A stretch of DNA of 10,146 nucleotides from Solirubrobacteraceae bacterium (GTDB taxonomy: Bacteria > Actinomycetota > Thermoleophilia > Solirubrobacterales > Solirubrobacteraceae): contig JASHQV010000102.1 in assembly GCA_030038955.1 (NCBI GenBank), positions 1 to 10,146 on the forward strand. Direction: 5' to 3'. The notes under the pieces were generated by a model. The model made no database searches. It worked only from the letters and a program-made list of their open reading frames with translations, and was not told the origin of the DNA. Both the position numbers and the translations under genes were made by a program. Below, one piece after another: positions 1-5,446 of the stretch. Position 1 is the first letter of the stretch. The number at the start of each line of letters is the position of its first letter.

Positions 1-117
1 CAGTTCGACCCCGTCGTCGTCGAGCACTTCTGCATCTGCTTGCAGCTGGGGCGACTGTCGCCGGCGGGGGGCCACCAGCCGGGGCGGACGCCGGTCCCGT
101 CGAGCGCGCACGTATGA
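1..117 (+). CDS. C-terminal end of a probable HD-GYP/HD phosphohydrolase (partial)
   Basis: Frame 1 is open from the window edge to a TGA at 115-117 and gives 38 residues beginning QFDPVVVEHF. The pattern G-x-Q-F-D-P-x-V-V-x-x-F is the usual end of HD-GYP domains, which hydrolyse cyclic-di-GMP, and of related HD phosphohydrolases. The catalytic HD and GYP motifs would lie upstream of the window and cannot be seen. The rest (from CICLQLG to PSSAHV) is a low-complexity Gly/Pro-rich tail with no motif I recognise. Two hairpins (119-131 and 139-171) follow the stop, so this is probably the end of a transcription unit. The family call rests on about ten residues and is therefore moderate. Confidence 0.55.
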   Translation, partial: QFDPVVVEHFCICLQLGRLSPAGGHQPGRTPVPSSAHV

Positions 118-138
118 CCGCGGCAACCGCGATCTGAC

Positions 139-171
139 CGGCGCCACCCGCCTTGGGGCTGGGTGGCGCCG
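139..171 (+). terminator. GC-rich hairpin, probable terminator of the HD-GYP gene
   Basis: Bases 139-149 and 161-171 are perfect inverted repeats of 11 bp (core GGCGCCACCC / GGGTGGCGCC). Inside, 150-152 can pair with 157-159 around a TTGG loop. The structure starts 22 bases after the TGA at 115-117. A smaller 5-bp stem with a CAA loop lies at 119-131, directly behind the stop. There is no T run after the stem, so it is not a textbook intrinsic terminator. Strength and position still favour termination or 3'-end protection. Confidence 0.5.
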
Positions 172-206
172 AAGCCGCTCGGCGCGACGCTCGGCGAGCA
201 CCGCGC

Positions 207-243
207 GGGCCGGTTGCCGAGCCGGTCAGCCGGCAACCGGCCC
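207..243 (+). promoter_or_regulatory. 13-bp perfect inverted repeat upstream of the ABC exporter
   Basis: Bases 207-219 (GGGCCGGTTGCCG) and 231-243 are perfect inverted repeats with an 11-base spacer. The element ends 46 bases before the ATG at 290. It could be an operator for a dimeric regulator, a leader hairpin of the exporter mRNA, or a second terminator stem behind the 139-171 hairpin. No T tract follows. A weak -10-like GACAAT (255-260) lies just downstream with no recognisable -35, so a repressor-site reading is possible but unproven. Confidence 0.4.
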
Positions 244-289
244 AGCAACGGCCGGACAATCGCGCGCGGACCCGCCATCATTGATCGCG

Positions 290-2164
290 ATGGGAATGTT
301 CAACAGCGGCATCGGGGCGATGCACGGCAGCGGCGGCAGCGGTGCGATGCGGCAGCTGCGACGGCCCGACGGCAAGCCGCCCGGGCTGATGGACCCGAGT
401 CGCCGGCGCGAGGGGCGGCGGATCCTGGCGCTGTTCCGGCCGTATCGGGTCCGGCTCGGAGTCGTGCTGGCGATGATCATCGTGTCGGCCGCGGTCAGCA
501 TGCTGAATCCGTTTCTGCTACGTGCCGCACTCGACGACGGCATCTTCAAGCACGAGGACGTGCTGCTGACCGAGCTGGTGCTGGGGATGATCGGGGTGGC
601 GATCTTCTCGAACGCCACCAGCGTGTGGCAGACCTACATCTCCAACCAGGTGGGCCAGCAGGTGATGCACGACCTGCGGGCGGCGGTGTACCACCGGCTG
701 CAGCGGATGTCGCTGGCGTTCTTCACACGCACGCGCACGGGCGAGGTGCAGTCGCGGATCGCCAACGACATCGGTGGACTCGACGACGTGATCACGAGCA
801 CGGCGACGACGATCGCGCAGAATGCCACCACCGTCGTCGCGGCGCTGGTCGCGATGTGTCTGCTGGATCTGCGCCTCGCGGCGATCTCGTTGGTGTTCGT
901 GCCGCCATCGGTGTGGATGACGCGGAGGGTCGGCAAGGTCCGGCGGCGTCTGACGACCGAGCAGCAGCGGCGGCTGGCCGACCTCACCGCGCTCGTCGCC
1001 GAGTCGCTATCGGTGTCCGGGATCATGCTCGGCAAGACGATGGGCCGCGGCGGCGACCTGGCCGACCGGTTCACCGACGAGTCCAAGGAGATCGCGGACC
1101 TCGAGGTGCGCTCGCGGATGGCCGGCCGCTGGCTGATGGCGACGATCCAGTTCGTGTTCGCGGCGCAGCCGGCGGTGATCTACTGGCTGGCTGGGCAGAC
1201 GTTCGTGGCGCACACGATCACGATCGGTACCGTCGTCGCGTTCACGACGCTACAGACGCGGCTGCTGTTCCCGATCCAGTCGCTGCTCGGGGTCGGCGCC
1301 TCGGTCGAGGCGTCGCTCGCCCTGTTTGACCGGATCTTCGAGTACCTCGACCTGCCGATCGACATTGCCGAGGCGGACAACCCGATCGAGCTGATGCCCG
1401 AGAACATCGTCGGGGAGGTGCGCTTCGAGGACGTCTCGTTCAGCTATGGCGTGAACGGCGAGACGTCCTGGAACGTGCGCGACATCGAGATCGTCGTGCC
1501 GCCGGGGACGCGCACGGCGATCGTCGGCGAGACCGGTGCCGGCAAGACCACGCTCGGGTATCTGGTGGCGCGGCTGTACGAGCCCCAGCGGGGACGGATC
1601 ACGATCGACGGGGTCGACATCCGCGAGGCCAGCCTGGCTTCGCTGGCGGCCACGGTCGGCGTGGTCTCGCAGGAGACCTACCTGTTCCACGCCACCGTCC
1701 GCGAGAACCTCCGGTTCGCACGGCCCGACGCCAGCGACGAGGAGATCGAGGAGGCGGCGCGCACGGCGCGGATCCACGAGCTGATCACGTCGCTGCCCGA
1801 GGGCTACGACACGATCGTGGGAGAGCGCGGGTACCGCTTCTCGGGCGGGGAGCAGCAGCGCATGGCGATCGCGCGAACGGTGCTGCGCAACCCACCGGTG
1901 CTGGTGCTCGACGAGGCCACCAGCGCGCTCGACACGAAGACCGAGGCGGCGCTGCAGGCCGAGCTCGACCGGCTCGCAGAAGGAAGGACGACGATCACGA
2001 TCGCCCACCGGCTGTCGACCGTGCGGGACGCCGAGCAGATCATCGTGCTCGACCAGGGCGCGATCGTCGAGCGGGGCACCCACGAGGAGCTGCTGGAGCG
2101 GGGCGGCCTGTACAGCTCGCTGGTGCGGCGGGACGTGGTCAGCGAGCCGGTCGGCAGCCAATGA
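290..2164 (+). CDS. ABC transporter half-molecule: fused membrane domain and ATPase (multidrug/lipid exporter type)
   Basis: This is a 624-residue type-IV-fold ABC exporter subunit, expected to work as a homo- or heterodimer in the cytoplasmic membrane and export lipids or drugs. Numbering from ATG 290: a Gly/Met-rich N-terminus (1-30), as in many actinobacterial members; six membrane segments between about 55 and 325; then the nucleotide-binding domain from about 375. Visible motifs are Walker A GETGAGKTT (413-421), Q-loop Gln461, signature FSGGEQQR (517-524, Phe in place of the usual Leu), Walker B LVLDEA (538-543), D-loop SALD and switch His573. All catalytic residues are present and the length is normal. 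The open frame reaches back to TTG 281; ATG 290 and ATG 296 are the other options, and none has a clear Shine-Dalgarno. No second half-transporter is adjacent. Substrate is unknown. Confidence 0.93.
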   Translation: MGMFNSGIGAMHGSGGSGAMRQLRRPDGKPPGLMDPSRRREGRRILALFRPYRVRLGVVLAMIIVSAAVSMLNPFLLRAALDDGIFKHEDVLLTELVLGMIGVAIFSNATSVWQTYISNQVGQQVMHDLRAAVYHRLQRMSLAFFTRTRTGEVQSRIANDIGGLDDVITSTATTIAQNATTVVAALVAMCLLDLRLAAISLVFVPPSVWMTRRVGKVRRRLTTEQQRRLADLTALVAESLSVSGIMLGKTMGRGGDLADRFTDESKEIADLEVRSRMAGRWLMATIQFVFAAQPAVIYWLAGQTFVAHTITIGTVVAFTTLQTRLLFPIQSLLGVGASVEASLALFDRIFEYLDLPIDIAEADNPIELMPENIVGEVRFEDVSFSYGVNGETSWNVRDIEIVVPPGTRTAIVGETGAGKTTLGYLVARLYEPQRGRITIDGVDIREASLASLAATVGVVSQETYLFHATVRENLRFARPDASDEEIEEAARTARIHELITSLPEGYDTIVGERGYRFSGGEQQRMAIARTVLRNPPVLVLDEATSALDTKTEAALQAELDRLAEGRTTITIAHRLSTVRDAEQIIVLDQGAIVERGTHEELLERGGLYSSLVRRDVVSEPVGSQ

Positions 2165-2200
2165 GGACGTCAGCGAGCCGGTCGGCAGCCAATTGAGGAC
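2131..2200 (+). repeat. Imperfect tandem duplication across the exporter stop codon
   Basis: The 24-base core beginning TCAGCGAGCC occurs at 2139-2162 and again at 2170-2193 without mismatch. Flanks GGACG (before) and GAGGAC (after) are also shared, with a 3-base gap before the core and a 1-base insertion after it. Copy 1 encodes the last residues of the exporter (SEPVGSQ) and runs into its TGA. Copy 2 is non-coding and fills most of the 39-base gap to the convergent gene. It looks like a recent slippage-type duplication. Confidence 0.85.
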
Positions 2201-2223
2201 CGCTCACGCGCGCACGAGCGGCC
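2198..2223 (-). terminator. Weak hairpin at the convergent 3' ends of exporter and small membrane protein
   Basis: CCGCTC (2200-2205) pairs with GAGCGG (2216-2221) around a 10-base loop; part of the minus-strand gene's stop (2204-2206) lies within the stem. One further pair (2198 with 2223) is possible across a mismatch. No T run is present on either side. It is the only stem I see between the two convergent genes, so it may end both transcripts, but it is short. Confidence 0.25.
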
Positions 2224-2686
2224 GGTCGGGAGCTCCGGGTGGGACCCTGAGGTCACAGTGGAAGCCTTCCGCGGCGGCGTCTCCGAAGCATCCGTAGCGG
2301 TCGCTGGGAAGGTCGTTTAGCAACCAGCGGCCGTAGCGGTAGATCGATTCGAAGTAGTAGCCGCCGGCGACGACGCGACGATCGGCGCGGACGGTGCCCT
2401 GGAAGATCAGGCAGGCCAAGAAGCGCCTGTGGAAGAAGAAGGGTTGCACGGGCCCACAGACGCTGTCGCGGGTCGTGCCCGGCTTGATGTCCTGCTTGAT
2501 CAGCAGGCTCACCTCGTGGCTGCCGGTGATCGCGTGCCAGCTGGCCACATCGGCGTGAATGCGATCATCGATCCGCACCTCACGCGTGAGGTCGTACACG
2601 GTCGCGACCGCCAGCACAAGGCCCACGAGGCAGAGACCGATCGTCTCGGCCCGCCGCAGCGTGATTCGACGCCGGACCGCGATCAC
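2204..2686 (-). CDS. Unrecognised single-pass membrane protein coupled to the glycosyltransferase
   Basis: I do not recognise this 160-residue protein. The chosen start is GTG at 2686-2684, which overlaps the TGA of the upstream glycosyltransferase as GTGA, a classic translational-coupling arrangement. The open frame extends to 2752, inside that gene, but nothing favours the longer start. The protein has a basic N-terminus (residues 2-15), one membrane segment at about 14-33, and a soluble domain that the positive-inside rule places outside the membrane. That domain holds four cysteines (77, 92, 133, 144), which could form two disulfides, and an aromatic patch QPFFFHRRF (81-89) plus YYFESIYRYGRW (110-121). 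Composition matches its neighbours. An accessory role to the glycosyltransferase is inferred only from the coupling. Confidence 0.75.
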   Translation of the reverse strand: MIAVRRRITLRRAETIGLCLVGLVLAVATVYDLTREVRIDDRIHADVASWHAITGSHEVSLLIKQDIKPGTTRDSVCGPVQPFFFHRRFLACLIFQGTVRADRRVVAGGYYFESIYRYGRWLLNDLPSDRYGCFGDAAAEGFHCDLRVPPGAPDRPLVRA

Positions 2687-4095
2687 TGGACGTCGAACAT
2701 CGGTGGCAGCTGGTGGATCACGAACAGACCCTCGACGAACAGGGTCGCCCACAGCAGGCGGCGGTCACGGGAGATCACCGCCAGCGGCAGCGGCCAGACG
2801 AGGTACCAGGCCTGCAGCCACGTGCTGGTGACGGATGTCGCGAGCAGCACCCAGCCGGCCGCGGCGATCCACTCGTAGCCGCGCCAGGTTCGCCATAGCA
2901 GGTACAGCGCGAAGACCACCAGCAGGGCGTCGAGAATGTGGTGATCGGCCGGGTAGATGCCCGGCTTGCCAAGCAGGTGGGCGATCTCGTTGGCAAAGCT
3001 GTCGACCGACACGTACGCGGAGTCCCGATTGACGCCGGAGGCGAGGTCGATCCCGTGGCTGCCGAATGCCGCATAGGCGCTCACGAGCCCGAGGCCGAGC
3101 GCCACAGCAGCGCCGGCGACGGCGGATATGCGCCGGCGGCCGACCAGCATGTACGGGAGCACGGCTACCGCGGGTGCCTTGATCAGGGCGCCGAGCGCGA
3201 CCCCGGCAGCGCCCGCGCCGCTGCGCAGTCTGCTGCGCCGGCGCCGGCCGAGCTCGCTCGTCAGCGCCAGATACACCCCGAGCACGACCAGCGCGATCAT
3301 CACCAGGTCGTTCTGCGCGCTCGCGAGGCTGTAGATCACCACCAGCGGGTTCGCGGCGACGATCAGCAGCGCCAGCCTCGAGTCGAGCTCGCGCAGCCGG
3401 GCACAGCGCCACGTGAGCCAGTCGACGACCACGCAGGCGAGCAGCGCCGTCGTCTTCATCCCCCACACGGCCCCGGTCATCCCCAGCAACGCGAACGGAT
3501 ACGAGATCAGCGTGTACAGCGGGCCGTAGGCGGTTGGCACGAACAGCCAGTCGGTGCCGACATAGCGGTAGGACGGGTCGTGACGGATCGCGAACGGCGA
3601 GGACACGTACGGGTTCAGTCCATGCAGGACGCCCATCCGGGCATACGCGATGTAGCTGAACACGTCGGTCGAGACCACGATCGGGCCGACGAACACGATC
3701 ACGTACAACACCGCGATCAGCGCGACGACGGCACGCGTCGATAGCCGCCGCGACAGTGTCACGAGCCCGGCATAGCCCACCGTGAACACGATCAGGCTGG
3801 TCAGGAACACGTGGTAGCCGAGCCGCGCGTCGGTGATCCCCGACAGCCAGCCGGCGATCGACGGCTGGCTGGGCACGATCGGCGAACGTCCGCCCACGGC
3901 TGTCACCATGATGCAGGCCGTGCTGGCGATCATCGCCAGCGCGAGCACGCCCGCCAGTGTCAGCTGCCAGATGGGCGTGCGGCTCGACGCTGCGTTCGCG
4001 GGTGCCGGCGGCCGGAGCTCAGTGCGCCACCGCGCGCGTCGGGGCGTCGACGTGGGTGGAGGCTGTAAGGCGGTCTCGAGAGAGTTCGGTTCCAT
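2683..4095 (-). CDS. GT-C fold polyprenyl-phosphate-sugar-dependent glycosyltransferase (MptB/GT87-like)
   Basis: This 470-residue, roughly 12-segment integral membrane protein resembles the GT-C enzymes that move mannose from polyprenyl-phosphate-mannose onto lipid-linked glycans on the outer face of the membrane (alpha-1,6-mannosyltransferase MptA/MptB type). From ATG 4095: a Pro-rich cytoplasmic N-terminus (1-40); first membrane helix at about 45-66; the motif STDVFSYIAYARM (142-154), whose Asp144 is the likely catalytic aspartate of the first large outer loop; GLNPY (159-163); AQNDLVM (260-266); an Arg-rich inner loop (283-291); KAP (306-308); and QAWYLVWP (428-435) near the end. All are typical of the family. 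GTG 4116 would add seven residues and has a weak AGGATCAGG upstream, so the start is uncertain. The gene leads a two-gene unit with the small membrane protein. Acceptor and sugar cannot be read from the sequence. Confidence 0.82.
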   Translation of the reverse strand: MEPNSLETALQPPPTSTPRRARWRTELRPPAPANAASSRTPIWQLTLAGVLALAMIASTACIMVTAVGGRSPIVPSQPSIAGWLSGITDARLGYHVFLTSLIVFTVGYAGLVTLSRRLSTRAVVALIAVLYVIVFVGPIVVSTDVFSYIAYARMGVLHGLNPYVSSPFAIRHDPSYRYVGTDWLFVPTAYGPLYTLISYPFALLGMTGAVWGMKTTALLACVVVDWLTWRCARLRELDSRLALLIVAANPLVVIYSLASAQNDLVMIALVVLGVYLALTSELGRRRRSRLRSGAGAAGVALGALIKAPAVAVLPYMLVGRRRISAVAGAAVALGLGLVSAYAAFGSHGIDLASGVNRDSAYVSVDSFANEIAHLLGKPGIYPADHHILDALLVVFALYLLWRTWRGYEWIAAAGWVLLATSVTSTWLQAWYLVWPLPLAVISRDRRLLWATLFVEGLFVIHQLPPMFDVQ

Positions 4096-4118
4096 CGCCG
4101 GCTGCGCAGCCAACACTA

Positions 4119-4141
4119 GCCACCAGCCTGATCCTGGTGGC
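4119..4141 (-). promoter_or_regulatory. Leader hairpin just upstream of the glycosyltransferase start
   Basis: GCCACCAG (4119-4126) and CTGGTGGC (4134-4141) are perfect 8-bp inverted repeats around a 7-base loop. The repeat touches the alternative GTG start (4116) and lies 23 bases before ATG 4095. In the mRNA it would sit at the ribosome-binding region, so it may limit initiation, or it may be a small operator. I see no convincing -35/-10 pair for this gene between 4142 and 4259. Confidence 0.3.
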
Positions 4142-4259
4142 GGCGTGAAAACGGTTGCTTAACAGGGGATTCTGATGCGCGGGCGCAGGCTAGGCGCCTT
4201 ACCCGAACTCTGGATAAAGAGCAATCTCGCTGTCGGCGACCAGCGCCGTGGGCGGTTTT

Positions 4260-4325
4260 GGGCCTATCTCAGTTGGGCGTGCGACTGGGCCGCATCCAGG
4301 CGTGCGATCCAAGTGAGATAGGCCC
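4260..4325 (-). repeat. 66-base quasi-palindrome directly behind the FHA gene stop
   Basis: The outer arms GGGCCTATCTCA (4260-4271) and TGAGATAGGCCC (4314-4325) are perfect 12-bp inverted repeats. Inside, TTGG/CCAA (4273-4276 with 4309-4312) and CTGG/CCAG (near 4285-4299, loop GCCGCAT) also pair. The octamer GCGTGCGA occurs twice as a direct repeat (4277-4284 and 4300-4307), and its copies face each other so that their middle six bases can pair with two G-U wobbles. The whole folds into one long interrupted stem. It begins at the base after the TAA (4326-4328) of the minus-strand FHA gene. No T tract follows on that strand (AAAACCGCC does). It may act as a terminator or 3' stabiliser, or be a small palindromic repeat element. 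Confidence 0.65.
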
Positions 4326-4784
4326 TTAGCGGACGATCGTGTAGGTGAACGCGACCGGCCCGAGCCGGACGACGTCGCCCTCGGTCAGGTCGGTCGCGAC
4401 CACGCGCGAGCCGTTGACGAACGTGCCCTCCGAGCTGCGGTCGTCGAGCACGCGTACGTGACGGCCGTAGCGCACGAGGATCGCGTGACGGCGGGACACG
4501 CGCGGATCCTCGAACCGCAGATCGGCGGTGGCCGCCCGCCCGATGTGGGTGACGCGATCCTCGATCGAGATCAGGAGCACTTCGTGGTCGCCGCCCTCGA
4601 GCGCGAGGTAGTGACCGGCGGGAGCCTGATCCGGCAGGATCGCATCGCGCCGAGAACGGTGATCGAGCGCCGCGACAGGGTCGTGGACGGTGACGGCGTC
4701 GAGGCCGAGCGGCTCGGTCTCGCGCTGCGCATCGACGGCCGCGCGCGGGGGAGCGTCGCGTGGGGGAGGAGTCTGTAGGGCCAT
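4326..4784 (-). CDS. Small FHA-domain phosphothreonine-binding protein
   Basis: This 152-residue cytoplasmic protein has a Pro/Asp-rich, probably disordered N-terminus (1-55) and one C-terminal FHA domain (about 57-150). FHA domains bind phosphothreonine peptides, often targets of Ser/Thr kinases. Core residues are visible: Gly82-Arg83 (IGR), the SRRH motif with Ser97 and His100, and Asn124-Gly125 in GTFVNG. Arg83, Ser97 and Asn124 correspond to the phosphopeptide-contacting positions, so binding is likely intact. No membrane segment and no second domain are present. The start is ATG 4784; no Shine-Dalgarno is evident, but a TACTCT -10-like box lies 26 bases upstream. It is divergent from the NUDIX gene across 134 bases. 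No kinase or phosphatase gene is in the window, so its partner is unknown. Confidence 0.88.
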   Translation of the reverse strand: MALQTPPPRDAPPRAAVDAQRETEPLGLDAVTVHDPVAALDHRSRRDAILPDQAPAGHYLALEGGDHEVLLISIEDRVTHIGRAATADLRFEDPRVSRRHAILVRYGRHVRVLDDRSSEGTFVNGSRVVATDLTEGDVVRLGPVAFTYTIVR

Positions 4785-4810
4785 GCGGCACAGATTGAAG
4801 CGGGAACCGC

Positions 4811-4816
4811 AGAGTA
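4811..4816 (-). promoter_or_regulatory. Candidate -10 box for the FHA gene
   Basis: On the minus strand this reads TACTCT, fitting the TAnnnT core of an actinobacterial -10, with 26 bases between it and ATG 4784. No good -35 hexamer is seen 16-18 bases upstream, so the call is tentative. Confidence 0.25.
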
Positions 4817-4884
4817 GGAGAAGAACTCGCTAAAAAAGCCCTGATCTCGTCGGTCGGCGGGTGATCCCGGGGCGGCAGCTGAGC

Positions 4885-4912
4885 TTGTCGGATGCGTGCG
4901 GGCTCCTACGAT
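4885..4912 (+). promoter_or_regulatory. Probable leaderless promoter of the NUDIX gene
   Basis: TTGTCG (4885-4890) and TACGAT (4907-4912) are spaced 16 bases apart and resemble -35 and -10 boxes. The T of the -10 box lies exactly seven bases before the A of ATG 4919, so the expected transcription start is the start codon itself. No Shine-Dalgarno precedes that ATG. Leaderless mRNAs with this geometry are common in Actinobacteria. Confidence 0.5.
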
Positions 4913-4918
4913 CAGGTG

Positions 4919-5377
4919 ATGGCCGCCGCTCGCAGCGCCGGGATCCTCTTGCACCGTGTCCGCCAGGGACGCACGGAGGTGCTGCTCGTGCATCCCGGCG
5001 GTCCGTTGTGGGCGCGCCGCGACCTCGGCAGCTGGTCGATCCCCAAGGGCGAGCTCGACGCCGACGAGGATCCTCTGGCGGCGGCGCGGCGGGAGTTTGC
5101 CGAGGAGCTGGGGACACCGCTAGCGGCGGACGCACCCACGCTGGCGCTCGGCGAGGTGCGGCAGCGGTCGGGCAAGCGGGTGCTCGCCTGGGCGGTCGCC
5201 GGCGACGTCGACGTCGACCAGGTCCACAGCAACACCGCGCGGGTGGAGTGGCCACCGCGCTCGGGACGGATGCTCGAGGTGCCGGAGATCGACCGCGCCG
5301 CGTGGTTCGAGCTGGATGAGGCGCGCCGGCGGATCAATCCCGCTCAGGTCGAGCTGCTGGACCGGCTGTCCCGGTAG
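4919..5377 (+). CDS. NUDIX hydrolase (predicted NTP pyrophosphohydrolase, COG4119-like)
   Basis: This 152-residue single-domain NUDIX protein is expected to cleave a nucleoside diphosphate linked to another moiety, using divalent metal in the cytoplasm. The NUDIX box runs from Gly44 to Thr66 and fits G-x5-E-x7-RE-U-x-EE-x-G-U, with Gly44, Glu50, Arg58-Glu59, Glu62-Glu63 and Gly65 in place. Only the last hydrophobic position is Thr. The opening SAGILLHR with VLLVHPGGPLWARRDLGSW, and the later SNTARVEWPPRSGRM and EIDRAAWFELDEAR, are characteristic of the predicted NTP pyrophosphohydrolase subgroup COG4119. ATG 4919 was chosen over ATG 4892 because the domain begins there and a -10 box is placed for leaderless initiation. 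The true substrate cannot be deduced. A strong hairpin overlaps the stop, so the gene is probably monocistronic. Confidence 0.9.
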   Translation: MAAARSAGILLHRVRQGRTEVLLVHPGGPLWARRDLGSWSIPKGELDADEDPLAAARREFAEELGTPLAADAPTLALGEVRQRSGKRVLAWAVAGDVDVDQVHSNTARVEWPPRSGRMLEVPEIDRAAWFELDEARRRINPAQVELLDRLSR

Positions 5378-5405
5378 TGGGTCAGCTGGGGCTTGACCCA
5401 CTACC
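5373..5405 (+). terminator. 12-bp perfect hairpin containing the NUDIX stop codon
   Basis: GGTAGTGGGTCA (5373-5384) and TGACCCACTACC (5394-5405) are perfect inverted repeats with a 9-base loop. The TAG stop (5375-5377) lies inside the left arm. No T tract follows, but the stem is long and directly at the gene end, so termination or 3'-end protection is the likely role. Confidence 0.6.
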
Positions 5406-5431
5406 CACGGTCCCGGCCCGTGGCCGGTCTG

Positions 5432-5440
5432 TGCAACAAT
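5432..5440 (+). promoter_or_regulatory. Candidate extended -10 box for the DsbA-like gene
   Basis: TGCAACAAT gives a TGn extension followed by AACAAT, five of six matches to a TACAAT-type -10. Its last T is seven bases before the ATC at 5447, the same spacing as TACGAT to ATG at the NUDIX gene. No -35 is visible. It would support leaderless initiation at the odd ATC codon. Confidence 0.3.
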
Positions 5441-5446
5441 TGAGCC

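Noticed and set aside
13..22. GTC triplet run near the left edge
   Set aside because: It encodes the Val-Val-Val of the conserved FDPxVV motif, so it is coding sequence rather than a microsatellite.
163..1329. Long + strand open frame (388 codons) overlapping the start of the ABC exporter
   Set aside because: The product is an Arg/Ala/Asp-rich string without domain motifs, as expected for a shadow frame in GC-rich DNA. The overlapping frame has a complete ABC exporter.
4142..4259. Possible riboswitch or promoter in the gap before the glycosyltransferase
   Set aside because: I found only short stems (for example 5-bp CGCTG/CAGCG) and no recognisable aptamer core or paired -35/-10 boxes.
4260..4325. 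tRNA-like reading: 7-bp GGGCCTA/TAGGCCC ends, D-arm-like CTCAGTTGG, and a 4-bp stem with a 7-base loop
   Set aside because: It is only 66 bases long, has no GTTCRAnnC T-loop, lacks T before the would-be anticodon, and the outer pairing extends to 12 bp, which leaves no room for D and T arms. One long hairpin explains it better.
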